Assembly (NCBI GenBank): GCA_021323775.1
Contig: JAJPKK010000326.1
Location: 1-64,000, forward strand
DNA length: 64,000 nucleotides
DNA from: Hyphomicrobiales bacterium
Lineage (GTDB): Bacteria; Pseudomonadota; Alphaproteobacteria; Rhizobiales; Xanthobacteraceae
Direction of reading: 5' to 3'
Shown here piece after piece: positions 50,577 to 59,350 of this stretch; the first letter of the stretch is position 1, and every line of letters starts with the position of its first letter. The notes beneath the pieces were generated by a model. The model saw only the letters and a list, made by a program, of their open reading frames with translations, was not told where the DNA came from and did not search any database. Position numbers and translations under genes: made by a program.

Positions 50577-50742
50577 GCGCAGACCGAAGCCCTGTCGCCG
50601 GGCCTCGCCCGGATCATCAACGACAAGCGCGATCAGGCCGCAAGCCGCCAGCGCGATCTCACCCTCAAGGTCAAAGCCCTGCTGTCCGAGGCGCGGTTGT
50701 TCGTCCGCGGCGCTGAAATCGAAATCCGCTCCGAGGACGCAC
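50577..50742 (+). pseudogene. brxC: Short internal fragment resembling brxC
   Basis: In the frame one step from brxA, the sequence reads SPGLARIINDKRDQAASRQRD and then LTLKVKALLSEARLFVRG, AEIEIRSEDA, which looks like an internal helical segment of BrxC, the large ATPase of BREX (about 1200 residues). It is cut on the left by the brxA junction and on the right by the tandem repeats starting at 50747. The brxB gene, normally between brxA and brxC, is gone. Assignment by recognition only. Confidence 0.5.
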
Positions 50743-50746
50743 AGGC

Positions 50747-51498
50747 TTGCCCTCGGCGAACCGCGGCGAGGTCCGGCCGCGTGGGCAAACGCGGAGCGAC
50801 GCCGTGCCAGAGTTTCAACATCCGGGCCGCGTTTGCCCACCCTACGAAGCTGCCCTGAAACACCGTAGGTGGGGCAACGGCGGCCGATGCGCCGCATTCC
50901 GGCACGACGATGCGCCGCCGTTGCCCACGCGGTCCGAGGTTGCCCTCGGCGAACCGCGGCGAGGTCCGGCCGCGTGGGCAAACGCGGAGCGACGCCGTGC
51001 CAGAATTTCAACATCCGGGCCGCGTTTGCCCACCCTACGAAGCTGCCCTGAAACACCGTAGGGTGGGCAACGGCGGCCGATGCGCCGCATTCCGGCACGG
51101 CGATGCGCCGCCGTTGCCCACGCGGTCCGAGGTTGCCCTCGGCGAACCGCGGCGAGGCCCGACAGCGTGGGCAAACGCGGATCGCCGCCGTGCCGGATTT
51201 TCACCGCCTCGGCCGCATTTGCCCACCCTACGAGACACCGTAGGGTGGGCAACGGCGGCCCCGGCGCTTCATCTTGGCGCGGCGCAGGAGCCGCCGTTGC
51301 CCACGCGGTCCGCCCGTGCGCACGGCGAACCGCGGCGAGGCCCGACAGCGTGGGCAAACGCGGATCGACGCCGTGCTGGATTTTCACCGCCTCGGCCGCG
51401 TTTGCCCACCCTACGAGACACCGTAGGGTGGGCAACGGCGGCCCCGGCGCTTCATCGGGGCGCGGCGCAAGACCCGCCGTTGCCCACGCGGTCCGAGG
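50747..51498. repeat. Four tandem palindromic units (193, 193, 183, 183 bp)
   Basis: Copies start at 50747, 50940, 51133 and 51316. The first two are nearly identical to each other, as are the last two, with about 10 bp difference in length between the pairs. Each unit contains stem arms GTGGGCAAACGCGG ... CGTTTGCCCAC, a CCCTACG ... CGTAGGG hairpin, and GTGGGCAACGGCGG ... CCGCCGTTGCCCAC. Long open frames across it on both strands are due to its composition. No spacers, so it is not a CRISPR array. Confidence 0.9.
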
Positions 51499-51737
51499 TT
51501 GCACCGTTTCCTCGTCCCGACCTACCTTCGGCAGCACGCCGCGCGCAGCCGCCGTCAAGGAGGGCCGTCGCGCGCCTATCTCCACACGATCAGCGCTTCC
51601 AGGCCATCCTTGACGGCGGCGAGCACGGTGTCATGCTGAAGGTAGGTCGGGACACCATGTGGGGGGCCTTGCGAGCAAGTTAACGCTCGCAGGGAAATGA
51701 CTTCAGAGAGGCGGCCGGTTGCGTTATCGTAAGAGAA

Positions 51738-52742
51738 GTGTTGCATGAAAGGGCGCCGACCGAATTGAACATGCTGCGGCGACAGTCGAGCGGCGAACTC
51801 GCCCTGCCCGGACCGCATCCGGAAGACCGGCTCTCGATCGGCCTCGTGTTGGGCGGCGGCGCCGCCCGCGGGTTTGCGCATATCGGGGTGCTGCGCACTC
51901 TGATGGCCCACGGCATCCGTCCTGACGTGATTGCCGGCACCTCGATCGGCGCCGTCGTCGCAGGACTCTACGCGGCGGGGGAACTGGACGCATTCGAGGA
52001 TTGGTCTCGCCAACTGACCCGCCGGCGCGTGCTCGGCTATCTCGACTTCCGTCTCGGAGGCTCCGGACTGATCGGCGGCGGGCGCCTCGCGGCGAAGCTT
52101 GAGGAGGTCCTCGGCGATACGAGCTTCGCGGATGTGCCGATGCGCCTCGCTGCGATCGCCACCGAGATCGGCACCGGGCATGAAATCTGGCTGACGCGGG
52201 GCCGCTTATCTGAAGCGATGGCTGCCTCTTACGCATTGCCGGGCATCTTCCCGCCCAAGCTGATCGGCGGCCGCTGGCTCATGGACGGCGCGATGGTCAA
52301 TCCGCTGCCGATCTCGGCGGCGCGTGCGCTGGGCGCGCGGCTCGTCATCGCCATCAACCTCAACGCCGACAATTTCGGCCGCGGCACCATCATTCAGGAT
52401 CATGGCCCTGATGCCGCGGATGATGCGCGGCGCGCCCAGCATGAGCTCGCCCGTCAACGGAGCAGCGTCTTTCGCCCCGACCGGTTGCTTCGCCGCCAGT
52501 TCTTCGGAGCGCCTGACGGGCCGGGCCTGTCGACCGTCATGATCGAGGCGTTCCAGGTCATGCAGGACCGCATCACCCGCTCCCGCCTTGCCGGCGATCC
52601 GCCCGATGTCATGATCAGTCCGCGCCTCGCACGCATAAATCTCTTTGACTTCCATCGCGCTGCCGAAATTATCGCGATTGGCGCGGAAGCCGCTGAAAAG
52701 TCGATCGAGACGATCTCCGAGTCGATCGCCGCGTTGAGCTAG
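51738..52742 (+). CDS. Patatin-like phospholipase family protein
   Basis: A 334-residue lipid acyl hydrolase of the patatin/RssA type with the Ser-Asp dyad: oxyanion loop GGGAARG (about 39-45), nucleophile Ser in GTSIG (about 67-71) and Asp in DGAMVNPLP. A long C-terminal domain has DVMISPRLARINLFDFHRA. The start is uncertain: GTG 51738 or ATG 51771. It follows the repeat array after 239 bases and is the first intact gene past the accessory region. Its 3' end overlaps the convergent CBS gene by four bases. Likely cytoplasmic; substrate unknown. Confidence 0.85.
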   Translation: MLHERAPTELNMLRRQSSGELALPGPHPEDRLSIGLVLGGGAARGFAHIGVLRTLMAHGIRPDVIAGTSIGAVVAGLYAAGELDAFEDWSRQLTRRRVLGYLDFRLGGSGLIGGGRLAAKLEEVLGDTSFADVPMRLAAIATEIGTGHEIWLTRGRLSEAMAASYALPGIFPPKLIGGRWLMDGAMVNPLPISAARALGARLVIAINLNADNFGRGTIIQDHGPDAADDARRAQHELARQRSSVFRPDRLLRRQFFGAPDGPGLSTVMIEAFQVMQDRITRSRLAGDPPDVMISPRLARINLFDFHRAAEIIAIGAEAAEKSIETISESIAALS

Positions 52743-53170
52743 GCCGTGCGAATATATTCGCGCAGCGCGTTCTGCTCGTGCTCAAGCTCGCCCAATCTCG
52801 CCTTGACCACGTCGCCGATCGACACGATGCCGACGAGCCTTCCGTGTTCGATCACCGGAACGTGCCGGAACCTTCCGCTGGTGATGCGCTCCATGATTTC
52901 GGCGATGGTCTCGTTGCGATCGCAGGTGACGACCCGGCGGGTCATGACCTCGGCCACGGGGGCCCCGAGCGCCGCCGGACCTTTCTCGTCGAGCACGCGC
53001 ACAATGTCGCGCTCGGAGATGATGCCGACGATGCGGTGTTCGGCGCCGGTCACGAGCAACGCGCCGATGCGGTGCTGCGCCAGCCTCCGCACCGCCGCCG
53101 CAAGCGTCGCGGTCGGCTCGATCGTGATGACCTGATTGCCTTTATGTCGGAGTATGTCGTTGACTGTCAT
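52739..53170 (-). CDS. CBS-pair domain protein
   Basis: A 143-residue protein made of two CBS motifs (about 8-62 and 74-130): TVNDILRHKGNQVITIEP, HRIVGIISERDIVRVL, then EVMTRRVVTCDRNETI, RHVPVIEHGRLVGIVSIGDVV. Stand-alone CBS pairs bind adenine nucleotides and serve as energy or stress sensors. No partner domain is fused. A TAA or TAG stop lies four bases into the convergent patatin gene's end. Confidence 0.9.
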   Translation of the reverse strand: MTVNDILRHKGNQVITIEPTATLAAAVRRLAQHRIGALLVTGAEHRIVGIISERDIVRVLDEKGPAALGAPVAEVMTRRVVTCDRNETIAEIMERITSGRFRHVPVIEHGRLVGIVSIGDVVKARLGELEHEQNALREYIRTA

Positions 53171-53457
53171 GGACAGCCTCCATGCTGCTCTGCGCGCTCC
53201 CGCGCACGTTTTGACGCTGAACGACGAACTCCACGACCCCGAAACATCTTCGGCCCGTCGGCGCGAGCACGCAACAATGAAGATCGCGGCGCGTCATGCG
53301 ATGCAACGACGCGGCGCCGGGGGCGCGTCAAAACGGCCGCGTCGCCGTGTGGCGGATTACGCTGACGCTGATCCGCCCTGCGCGGCTGCGTCGGTGCTGG
53401 ATCGGATAGAGCCGCGGGGCGGGTTAGCAAGAGCCGGGACGGGCAGAGGGCGGCGCG

Positions 53458-54201
53458 CTAGTCCTGCGCGGCTCCGGCCGGCTGCGACGGAACCGGATCG
53501 AAAAGCCGGAACAGCAGCAGGCCGGCGACGAATCCGCCGATATGGGCCTGCCAGGCGATGCTCTGCTCGCCGCCCGGCACCCCGACGGAACCGACGCCGA
53601 ACAGGAGGTTCAGCCCGAACCAGGCCAGCAGGAAAATCAAGATGCGCGGATCGCGCAACGCGGCCGACAGCGGCGCCGCCGGCACCAGATAAGCCGCCGG
53701 ATCCTCGCTGCGGAACATCGCGAGCGGTCCGCCGCGCTGAAATGCAAACCGGATTGCGCCTGCCATGAAGCCGGAAACCGCCGCGGATGCCCCTATCATT
53801 GGCATCAACTCCCCCCAATGGGTGACAAGATGCGCAAGCGCGCCGGCCGCAGCCGTCGCCACAAAAAAGCCGATGACGCGCAAGGTTCCGAACCGTCGCG
53901 CTACAGCGCTGCCGAACGGCAGGAACCAGACGGAATTCATGCCGAGATGCAGGGTGTCGCCGTGAATGAACGCATAGGTCACGAAGGTCCAGATGTCCGC
54001 GCCTGTTCCGCCGGGAAAATTCCCCACCAGCCGCAGCGAGCTGTCGTAACGGGCCGGAACGAACGCGAAGTAGTACAGGAACGTAATGTCCTCCTCGCTG
54101 GACAGCAAAAACTCCTCGCCCGCCAGTACGAGGACGCATATCCCGATGATCGCCAGCACGATGGCCGGGACATTGAAGATCGGCTCAGAGGTTCTGCTCA
54201 C
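53458..54201 (-). CDS. Rhomboid family intramembrane serine protease
   Basis: A 247-residue multi-spanning membrane protein. Six hydrophobic segments are visible. The rhomboid residues are present: HxxxN-like HLGMNSVWF, the nucleophile region MIGASAAVSGFMAG and the catalytic His in AHIGGFVAGL. The nucleophile motif is GASAAVSG, with Ala after Ser and not the common Gly. Rhomboids cut transmembrane helices of other proteins. C-terminal tail is short and Pro/Ala-rich. A TCAAG-type hairpin and a G-rich palindrome lie upstream near 54290-54350. Confidence 0.85.
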   Translation of the reverse strand: MSRTSEPIFNVPAIVLAIIGICVLVLAGEEFLLSSEEDITFLYYFAFVPARYDSSLRLVGNFPGGTGADIWTFVTYAFIHGDTLHLGMNSVWFLPFGSAVARRFGTLRVIGFFVATAAAGALAHLVTHWGELMPMIGASAAVSGFMAGAIRFAFQRGGPLAMFRSEDPAAYLVPAAPLSAALRDPRILIFLLAWFGLNLLFGVGSVGVPGGEQSIAWQAHIGGFVAGLLLFRLFDPVPSQPAGAAQD

Positions 54202-54289
54202 AAGGGCTCCTCACAGCGGCAGGCAGCAATAGGCTGTCCGACCGTTTGCCGCAAGCCTGCGCCAGCCTGGCCATTCGCATCCCCCTTCC

Positions 54290-54350
54290 TCCCCCCCGCT
54301 TGCGGGGGGGGGGGGAGGGGAGACGGATTCGCGGGTCAAGTCCGCGGATG
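54290..54350. repeat. G-rich palindrome and TCAAG-loop hairpin
   Basis: A CCTCCCCCCCGCTTGC ... run of 12 G at 54304-54315 then GGGG (CTTGC-type palindrome), followed by the hairpin ATTCGCGG (54327-54334), GTCAAGT loop and CCGCGGAT (54342-54349). Both families occur elsewhere in the window; they lie between the divergent rhomboid and aldo/keto reductase genes. Confidence 0.6.
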
Positions 54351-54485
54351 ACGCCAAGGCGGGCAAACCCGTTGAGAAGAAGCTGCAGCCTATGTCGAAA
54401 ATGCGCGCTCCACTCCGATTTTGCGCTATTGATCTCCCGCATCGCGGTTGCGCGTGCGTGGCGCATGCTTTGAGGGGAGAAACAG

Positions 54486-55478
54486 TTGAGCGATCATGTC
54501 ATCATTGAGACCCGTCAGGTGGGCTCGGCTAAAGTCTCAGCCATCGGCTTCGGCTGCATGTCGCTGTCCAACGTGTATGGACCCAGCGACGATGCTGCAG
54601 GAATTGAGCTGATCCATGACGCGATCGACCGCGGGGTGACGCTGTTCGACAGCTCGGACATGTATGGCTTCGGGCACAATGAAACGCTGCTCGGCCAGGC
54701 GATCGCGGGGCGGCGCGCGGAGGTGTTCGTCGCTACCAAATTCGGCAATCTCGGCGGCCGGGGCGGCAAAGTCGCGGACGGGCGGCCTGAGTTCGTGATC
54801 AGCTCCTGCGAGGCGAGCCTCAAGCGCCTCGGCGTCGAGGCGATCGATCTGTATTATCAGCACCGCGTCGACCCCACCGTGCCGATCGAGGAGACGGTCG
54901 GCGCCATGGCGCGCCTGGTGGAGGCCGGCAAGGTCCGCTTTCTCGGCCTCAGCGAGGCGCGCCCCGAAACCATCCGCCGCGCCAACAGCGTCCATCAGAT
55001 CGCCGCCGTGCAAAACGAATACTCGCTCCTCTACCGGGTCGAGGGCGAAGAAACGCTGCGCACCACGCGGGAACTCGCCATTGCCTTCGTGGCCTACGCG
55101 CCGCTGGGCCGAGGTTTGCTGACCGCCAGGGTCGAAGAACCCGCGAGCCTGGCCGAGACGGATACAAGGCGACGCCATCCGCGCTTTGCGGACGGCAACC
55201 TGACGCACAACCTCGATCTCGTTCGCCGCATCGAGACGATCGCGCAACGCAAGAACTGCACGCCCGGCCAGCTCGCGCTGGCGTGGCTCCTCGCTCAGGG
55301 GCCGGATATTATTCCGATTCCGGGAACCAAGCGGAAGGAACGATTGGCGGAGAACCTGGGCGCGCTGCGAGTCGAGTTGAGCGAAGCCGACGTGGCCGAA
55401 ATCTCGGCCGCGATACCGCCCGGAGCGGCGGCGGGAACGCGTTATCCGGAAGGGCAGATGAAGAGCGTGTTTTTGTAG
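54486..55478 (+). CDS. Aldo/keto reductase
   Basis: A 330-residue NADPH-dependent (alpha/beta)8-barrel reductase. The catalytic tetrad is recognisable: Asp and Tyr in FDSSDMYGFGHNE (about 56-68), Lys in ATKFG, His in YYQHRVDP. The C-terminal NADP-binding segment IPGTKRKERLAENLGAL is present. The start is TTG 54486, which follows AGGGGAG with suitable spacing. Such enzymes reduce aldehydes and ketones; substrate unknown. The next gene (pncB) is convergent. Confidence 0.88.
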   Translation: MSDHVIIETRQVGSAKVSAIGFGCMSLSNVYGPSDDAAGIELIHDAIDRGVTLFDSSDMYGFGHNETLLGQAIAGRRAEVFVATKFGNLGGRGGKVADGRPEFVISSCEASLKRLGVEAIDLYYQHRVDPTVPIEETVGAMARLVEAGKVRFLGLSEARPETIRRANSVHQIAAVQNEYSLLYRVEGEETLRTTRELAIAFVAYAPLGRGLLTARVEEPASLAETDTRRRHPRFADGNLTHNLDLVRRIETIAQRKNCTPGQLALAWLLAQGPDIIPIPGTKRKERLAENLGALRVELSEADVAEISAAIPPGAAAGTRYPEGQMKSVFL

Positions 55479-55655
55479 ACCCCACGAGCATCGGATGACA
55501 GAGCTGATAGCCGCTGGTGACCCCGCCGCCGCCGCTACATCCCGATCGGCAACGCCCGTCGCCAAAATTGTGTTACTTGTCAGCCGAATCTTCGAGACAA
55601 AGGCAACGCCGCATTTGCATCGATTTGCGTCAGCCCCACTGCGCAGCCGGCTCTC

Positions 55656-56963
55656 TCACACCACCACCTCCCTTTCGACCCGCCCCGCCCCGCCGAACAC
55701 CCGCAGATAGCGCGCGATCTCCTCCGGCGTGCCGGTTGCCTTCCTGGGGTTGTCCGACAGTTTCACCGCCGGCCGGCCGTTGGCGGCCGTGACCTTGCAG
55801 ACCAGCGAGATAGCCCGCAGGCCATCGTCGTGTTGCGGGGCGCAGCAGTCGAAATCATTGGTCAGGTTGGTGCCCCAGCCGAAGCTCATGCGCGTCTTTC
55901 CCTCGAAATGCCGGTAGGTGGAGACAATGGTGTCGGCGTCGAGCGCATCGGAAAACACGAGTAACTTCTCGCGCGGATCGCGGCCCTTCTGTTTCCACCA
56001 CGCGATGATCTCCTCCCCGCCCTCGATCGGCGGCGCCGAGTCCGGGCGGAAGCCGGTCCAGTCGGCTACCCACTCGGGCGCGTCGCGCAGGAATGCGGTG
56101 GTGCCGAAGGTGTCGGGCAGCACGATCAGGAGGTTGCCGCCGTAGTAGCGCTCCCAGTCGCGCAGCACCTGGTAGGGCGCGGCCCTAAGCTCGTCATCGT
56201 TCTTGGCGAGCGCCGCCAGCACCATGGGGAGTTCATGAGCGTTGGTGCCGATCGCCTCAAGGTCTGAGTCCATAGCGAGCAGCACGTTGCTGGTGCCGAT
56301 AAAGGCCTCGCCGAGCCCCTCTTTCAGCGCCTCGACGCACCAGCGCTGCCACAAAAAGCCGTGCCGCCGGCGGGTGCCGAAGTCCGAAATGCGCAAGGCA
56401 GGCAGCTCCCTCAGCCGCTCCACCTTCGACCACAGTTTGGCCTTGGCGCGGGCATAGAGCACGTCGAGGGTGAAGCGGCCGTACTTGCGGAGCGCGGCGC
56501 GCGAGCGCAGTTCGTTGATGATGGCGAGCGCTGGAATCTCCCACATGGTGGTGTGCGTCCAGGGCCCGTCGAAGTGCAGCTCATACTGGCCATCGACGCG
56601 ATGCAGCTCGTATTCGGGCAACTGGAAATCCGCGAGCCAGGCGAGAAATTTCGGATCGAAAATCTGCGCGCGGCCGTAGAAGGTGTTGCCGGCAAGCCAG
56701 ATCATCTCTTTCTTGCTGAAGCGCAGCGCGCGCGCATGGTCGAGCTGGTCGCGCAGTTCCCGCTCGTCTATTTCCTCGGCAACGCGCACCCGCCTGGTGC
56801 GGTTGATCAGCGAAAATGTCACCCGGATATCGCGATAGAGGCCCCAGATCATCTGCAGCATCATGAGCTTGTAGAAATCGGTGTCGAGCAGGCTGCGGAT
56901 GATCGGATCAAGCTTGAAAGTGTGGTCGTAGACCCGTTTGGCGATGTCGGTCGAAATGGTCAC
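55656..56963 (-). CDS. pncB: Nicotinate phosphoribosyltransferase
   Basis: A 435-residue enzyme that joins nicotinate and PRPP, with ATP, to make nicotinate mononucleotide in NAD salvage. It begins [17 protein letters not shown], then [16 protein letters not shown] (the nicotinate site), REL(P)[15 protein letters not shown] region (with the phosphorylatable His), and [23 protein letters not shown] 56963 is the start used; the upstream part of the open frame (to 57065) is not family-like. Length is normal. It is separate from the neighbouring genes. Confidence 0.9.
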   Translation of the reverse strand: MTISTDIAKRVYDHTFKLDPIIRSLLDTDFYKLMMLQMIWGLYRDIRVTFSLINRTRRVRVAEEIDERELRDQLDHARALRFSKKEMIWLAGNTFYGRAQIFDPKFLAWLADFQLPEYELHRVDGQYELHFDGPWTHTTMWEIPALAIINELRSRAALRKYGRFTLDVLYARAKAKLWSKVERLRELPALRISDFGTRRRHGFLWQRWCVEALKEGLGEAFIGTSNVLLAMDSDLEAIGTNAHELPMVLAALAKNDDELRAAPYQVLRDWERYYGGNLLIVLPDTFGTTAFLRDAPEWVADWTGFRPDSAPPIEGGEEIIAWWKQKGRDPREKLLVFSDALDADTIVSTYRHFEGKTRMSFGWGTNLTNDFDCCAPQHDDGLRAISLVCKVTAANGRPAVKLSDNPRKATGTPEEIARYLRVFGGAGRVEREVVV

Positions 56964-57279
56964 GATGGTCGTTCTCCGCCATAAGGGCGTACTGCGATGA
57001 GGATGAACGACATCCGCGCCCTGGCTGCGAGGCGACCGGTGCGCAGCGCTTCCTCCGCATCGCAAAAGTTGGCCCGATGGGCCGCAGCGTCAAGCCGCGC
57101 TGGTCGCGTCAGCCCATCACGACTTATTTCCGCACGCGGTCAGGCCGTGACCGCCGCCGCGAAGCTTGCCGGTTCGTCCAGCGCGGGTTGAGCGTCAGCA
57201 AAACCCGGGCGCAACCTTGCCGGGCCGGCAGGCCGGTCCCGGATTTCGCTTCGCGCAATCCGGGCTACATGTCCCGCTG
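56964..57279. other. Intergenic, dispersed-repeat DNA
   Basis: About 315 bases with no gene. It includes a GGATTTCGCTTCGCGCAATCC-type unit near 57240-57262, which is a relative of the dispersed repeat at 36438 and 59131. Confidence 0.5.
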
Positions 57280-59019
57280 TCACAACCCAAACACATACAA
57301 CACCGTCGCATTGCGCTGTTCCTTGACTTCCGGCGAGTTCGCGAGCGTTCGCTTGCCCGTGGCGTAGAGGCCGGACGCAATTGCGACGTACTGCTTGCCG
57401 TTCACCTCGAACGTCATCGGCGGGGCGTTGAAGCCGGCGCCCAGATTGAGCTTCCACAGCTCCTCAAGCGTCGTGTCGTCATAGGCCGCCACTGTGCCGT
57501 CGGTCAGGCCGACGAACACCAGCCCGCCGGCGGTCGCGAGCGTGCCGCTGACGTTGGGGTAGCGCAGGTGGACTTTTCTCCTGATCTCGCCCGCGATCGG
57601 GTCGAATGCAATCAGGTCGCTCTCAAGCCGGTCGGCGGTCGAGCGCGTGCCGCCGTTCCAGCCCCTTTCCCTGGAATGCATGGCGATGTCGATCTTCACG
57701 TCATCGCATCCGGTCAGAGCCGGCACATAGAGAAGCCTTGTCTTCGGGCTGTAGCTCGACGGCCAATAGTTGTTGCCGCCCAGGATGGTCGGGCACACTT
57801 TCTTGACTGGATCGTTCGGCGCGGTGTGAATGGCTATTCCGGAATAGGTCTGGATGTCCTTTGTGGGGTCATAGTCGAGCGGCTTGCCGGTCTTCTGGTC
57901 GATGCCCTTGGTCCAGTTGATATTGTCCAGGTAGGGCTTGGCGCCGATGATCTGGCCGTTGTTGCGGTCCATCGTATAGACGAAGCCGTTGCGGGCCGAA
58001 TGGGTGATGAGCTTGCGCGGCTGGCCGGCCACCTCGGCGTCGATCAGGATGTGGGTTCCGGCCTCATCGAAGTCCCACTGGTCGCCGGGCGTGTACTGGA
58101 AATACCAATTCATGCGGCCGGTGTCCGGATCCCAGGAGATGGCGCTGTTGGTGTAGAGATTGTCGCCCGGCCGGTAGGTCGGGTCGAACATCGGCACCGG
58201 GTTGCCGGTTCCCCAGATCGTCTGATTGGTGTCCGGGTCGTAGGTGCCGGTGACCCAGACGGCCGCCCCGCCGGTCTGCCAGGCATTGTTGGGGCCTTTC
58301 CAGGTCTCGGCTCCCGGCTCGCCCGGCGCCGGCACGGTGTATTTCAGCCAAACGCGCTTGCCCGTCGCGGCATCGAGCGCGGCGATCCAGTCGCGGATGC
58401 CGGCCCCGCTGTTCGCGGCGCCGACGATGATCTTGTCCTTGATGGCGAGAGGCGCCGTCGTAATGACCACGCTCGCGATATCCGGGAAGGTCGTCTCCCA
58501 CACGACCTTGCCGGTCTCCTTGTCGGTGGCGATGACCCGCCCCGGGCTGTTGGCGGCTGTGATGACCACGCTGCCCCACAGGGCGGCGCCGCGGCTCTGG
58601 CGCTGCTGCTCCTGCTTGGGGTCCATGCGCCAGAGGATGCGGCCGGCATCGCCGGACGTGCCGTCGATCTTGTAGAGCACGCCCCAGGAGTCCGTGATGT
58701 AGAGGAAGCCGTCCTCCGCGAGCGGCGTCGCCTCATTGAACTCGTTGCCGGCGCCGCCGCCGAGCGGAACCGCGTAAGCGAGCCGCAGCGCCTTGACGTT
58801 ATCGCGATTGATGCGCGTGAGCGGCGAAAACCGCTGCCCGTCATAGGTGCGGTGGTTCATCAGCCAGTTCTGCGGTTCCGGATTGGCAAGCCGCTGCGGC
58901 GTCACATCCGCCGCCACCGCGGGCGCCGGCAGCGCAATGGCGCCTGAGAGCAGCAAGCTGCGCGATAACTGCCGGCGAAACCACCGCCGAGGATGCAAAT
59001 GTCGACGATCCGACTGCAT
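57280..59019 (-). CDS. PQQ-dependent alcohol/methanol-type dehydrogenase
   Basis: A 579-residue quinoprotein beta-propeller (eight W-motif blades) that oxidises alcohols in the periplasm using PQQ. The first 37 residues act as a signal peptide (RRQLSRSLLLSGAIALPAPAVA). W-motif sequences such as AAYDDTTLEELWKLNLGAG and AIDAATGKRVWL-like ALDAATGKRVWLKY recur, and the catalytic region GTGNPVPMFDPTYRPGDN is present. The vicinal Cys-Cys pair usual near RGAALW in methanol dehydrogenases is not visible here. No cytochrome c or PQQ synthesis gene is adjacent. Ribosome site GGGAGG supports the start. Confidence 0.85.
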   Translation of the reverse strand: MQSDRRHLHPRRWFRRQLSRSLLLSGAIALPAPAVAADVTPQRLANPEPQNWLMNHRTYDGQRFSPLTRINRDNVKALRLAYAVPLGGGAGNEFNEATPLAEDGFLYITDSWGVLYKIDGTSGDAGRILWRMDPKQEQQRQSRGAALWGSVVITAANSPGRVIATDKETGKVVWETTFPDIASVVITTAPLAIKDKIIVGAANSGAGIRDWIAALDAATGKRVWLKYTVPAPGEPGAETWKGPNNAWQTGGAAVWVTGTYDPDTNQTIWGTGNPVPMFDPTYRPGDNLYTNSAISWDPDTGRMNWYFQYTPGDQWDFDEAGTHILIDAEVAGQPRKLITHSARNGFVYTMDRNNGQIIGAKPYLDNINWTKGIDQKTGKPLDYDPTKDIQTYSGIAIHTAPNDPVKKVCPTILGGNNYWPSSYSPKTRLLYVPALTGCDDVKIDIAMHSRERGWNGGTRSTADRLESDLIAFDPIAGEIRRKVHLRYPNVSGTLATAGGLVFVGLTDGTVAAYDDTTLEELWKLNLGAGFNAPPMTFEVNGKQYVAIASGLYATGKRTLANSPEVKEQRNATVLYVFGL

Positions 59020-59350
59020 GGCGACCTCCCTGATGCGCTTTTTGTGATCCTACAACCTGGCATGCTGAAATTAAACGAGCGCGGCGGCGCTCTCTTTTTC
59101 GCTTCCTCTCATCGGCCGGAGCCTCGGAGCAGCCCGGATGGAGCAAAGCGACATCCGGGAACGCCCTGTGCCGCATTTCGCTTCGCTCAATGCGGCCGCA
59201 ATCCCATGCCGCCCTGCGGCGGCTGTCTCGCCGCACCACAGAAAGACGGCCCGATGGCGATACAATTTGCGCGGGCAGGGCTTTCAAATCGCCGCCGCTT
59301 CACTATGTCTTTCAGATTGCACCGGCTCCCCCAACATCGAGAGGCCATGA
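59020..59350. other. Intergenic with inverted copy of the dispersed repeat
   Basis: About 330 bases between divergent genes. 59131-59197 carries, in opposite orientation, the same two-unit repeat as 36438-36507. No gene was recognised. Confidence 0.55.

Noticed and set aside
50747-51498. CRISPR-like array
   Set aside because: The units are 183-193 bp and directly adjoin, with no short repeats separated by unique spacers and no cas genes.
50842-51683. Repetitive open frames on both strands across the tandem array
   Set aside because: Their open length comes from the repeat composition; the translations repeat with the DNA period and match no protein.
51590-51690. Minus-strand stretch GVPTYLQHDTVLAAVKDGLEALI resembling a protein end
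   Set aside because: No start, no upstream domain and no matching neighbour; could be a scar of a deleted gene, but this cannot be shown from the sequence.
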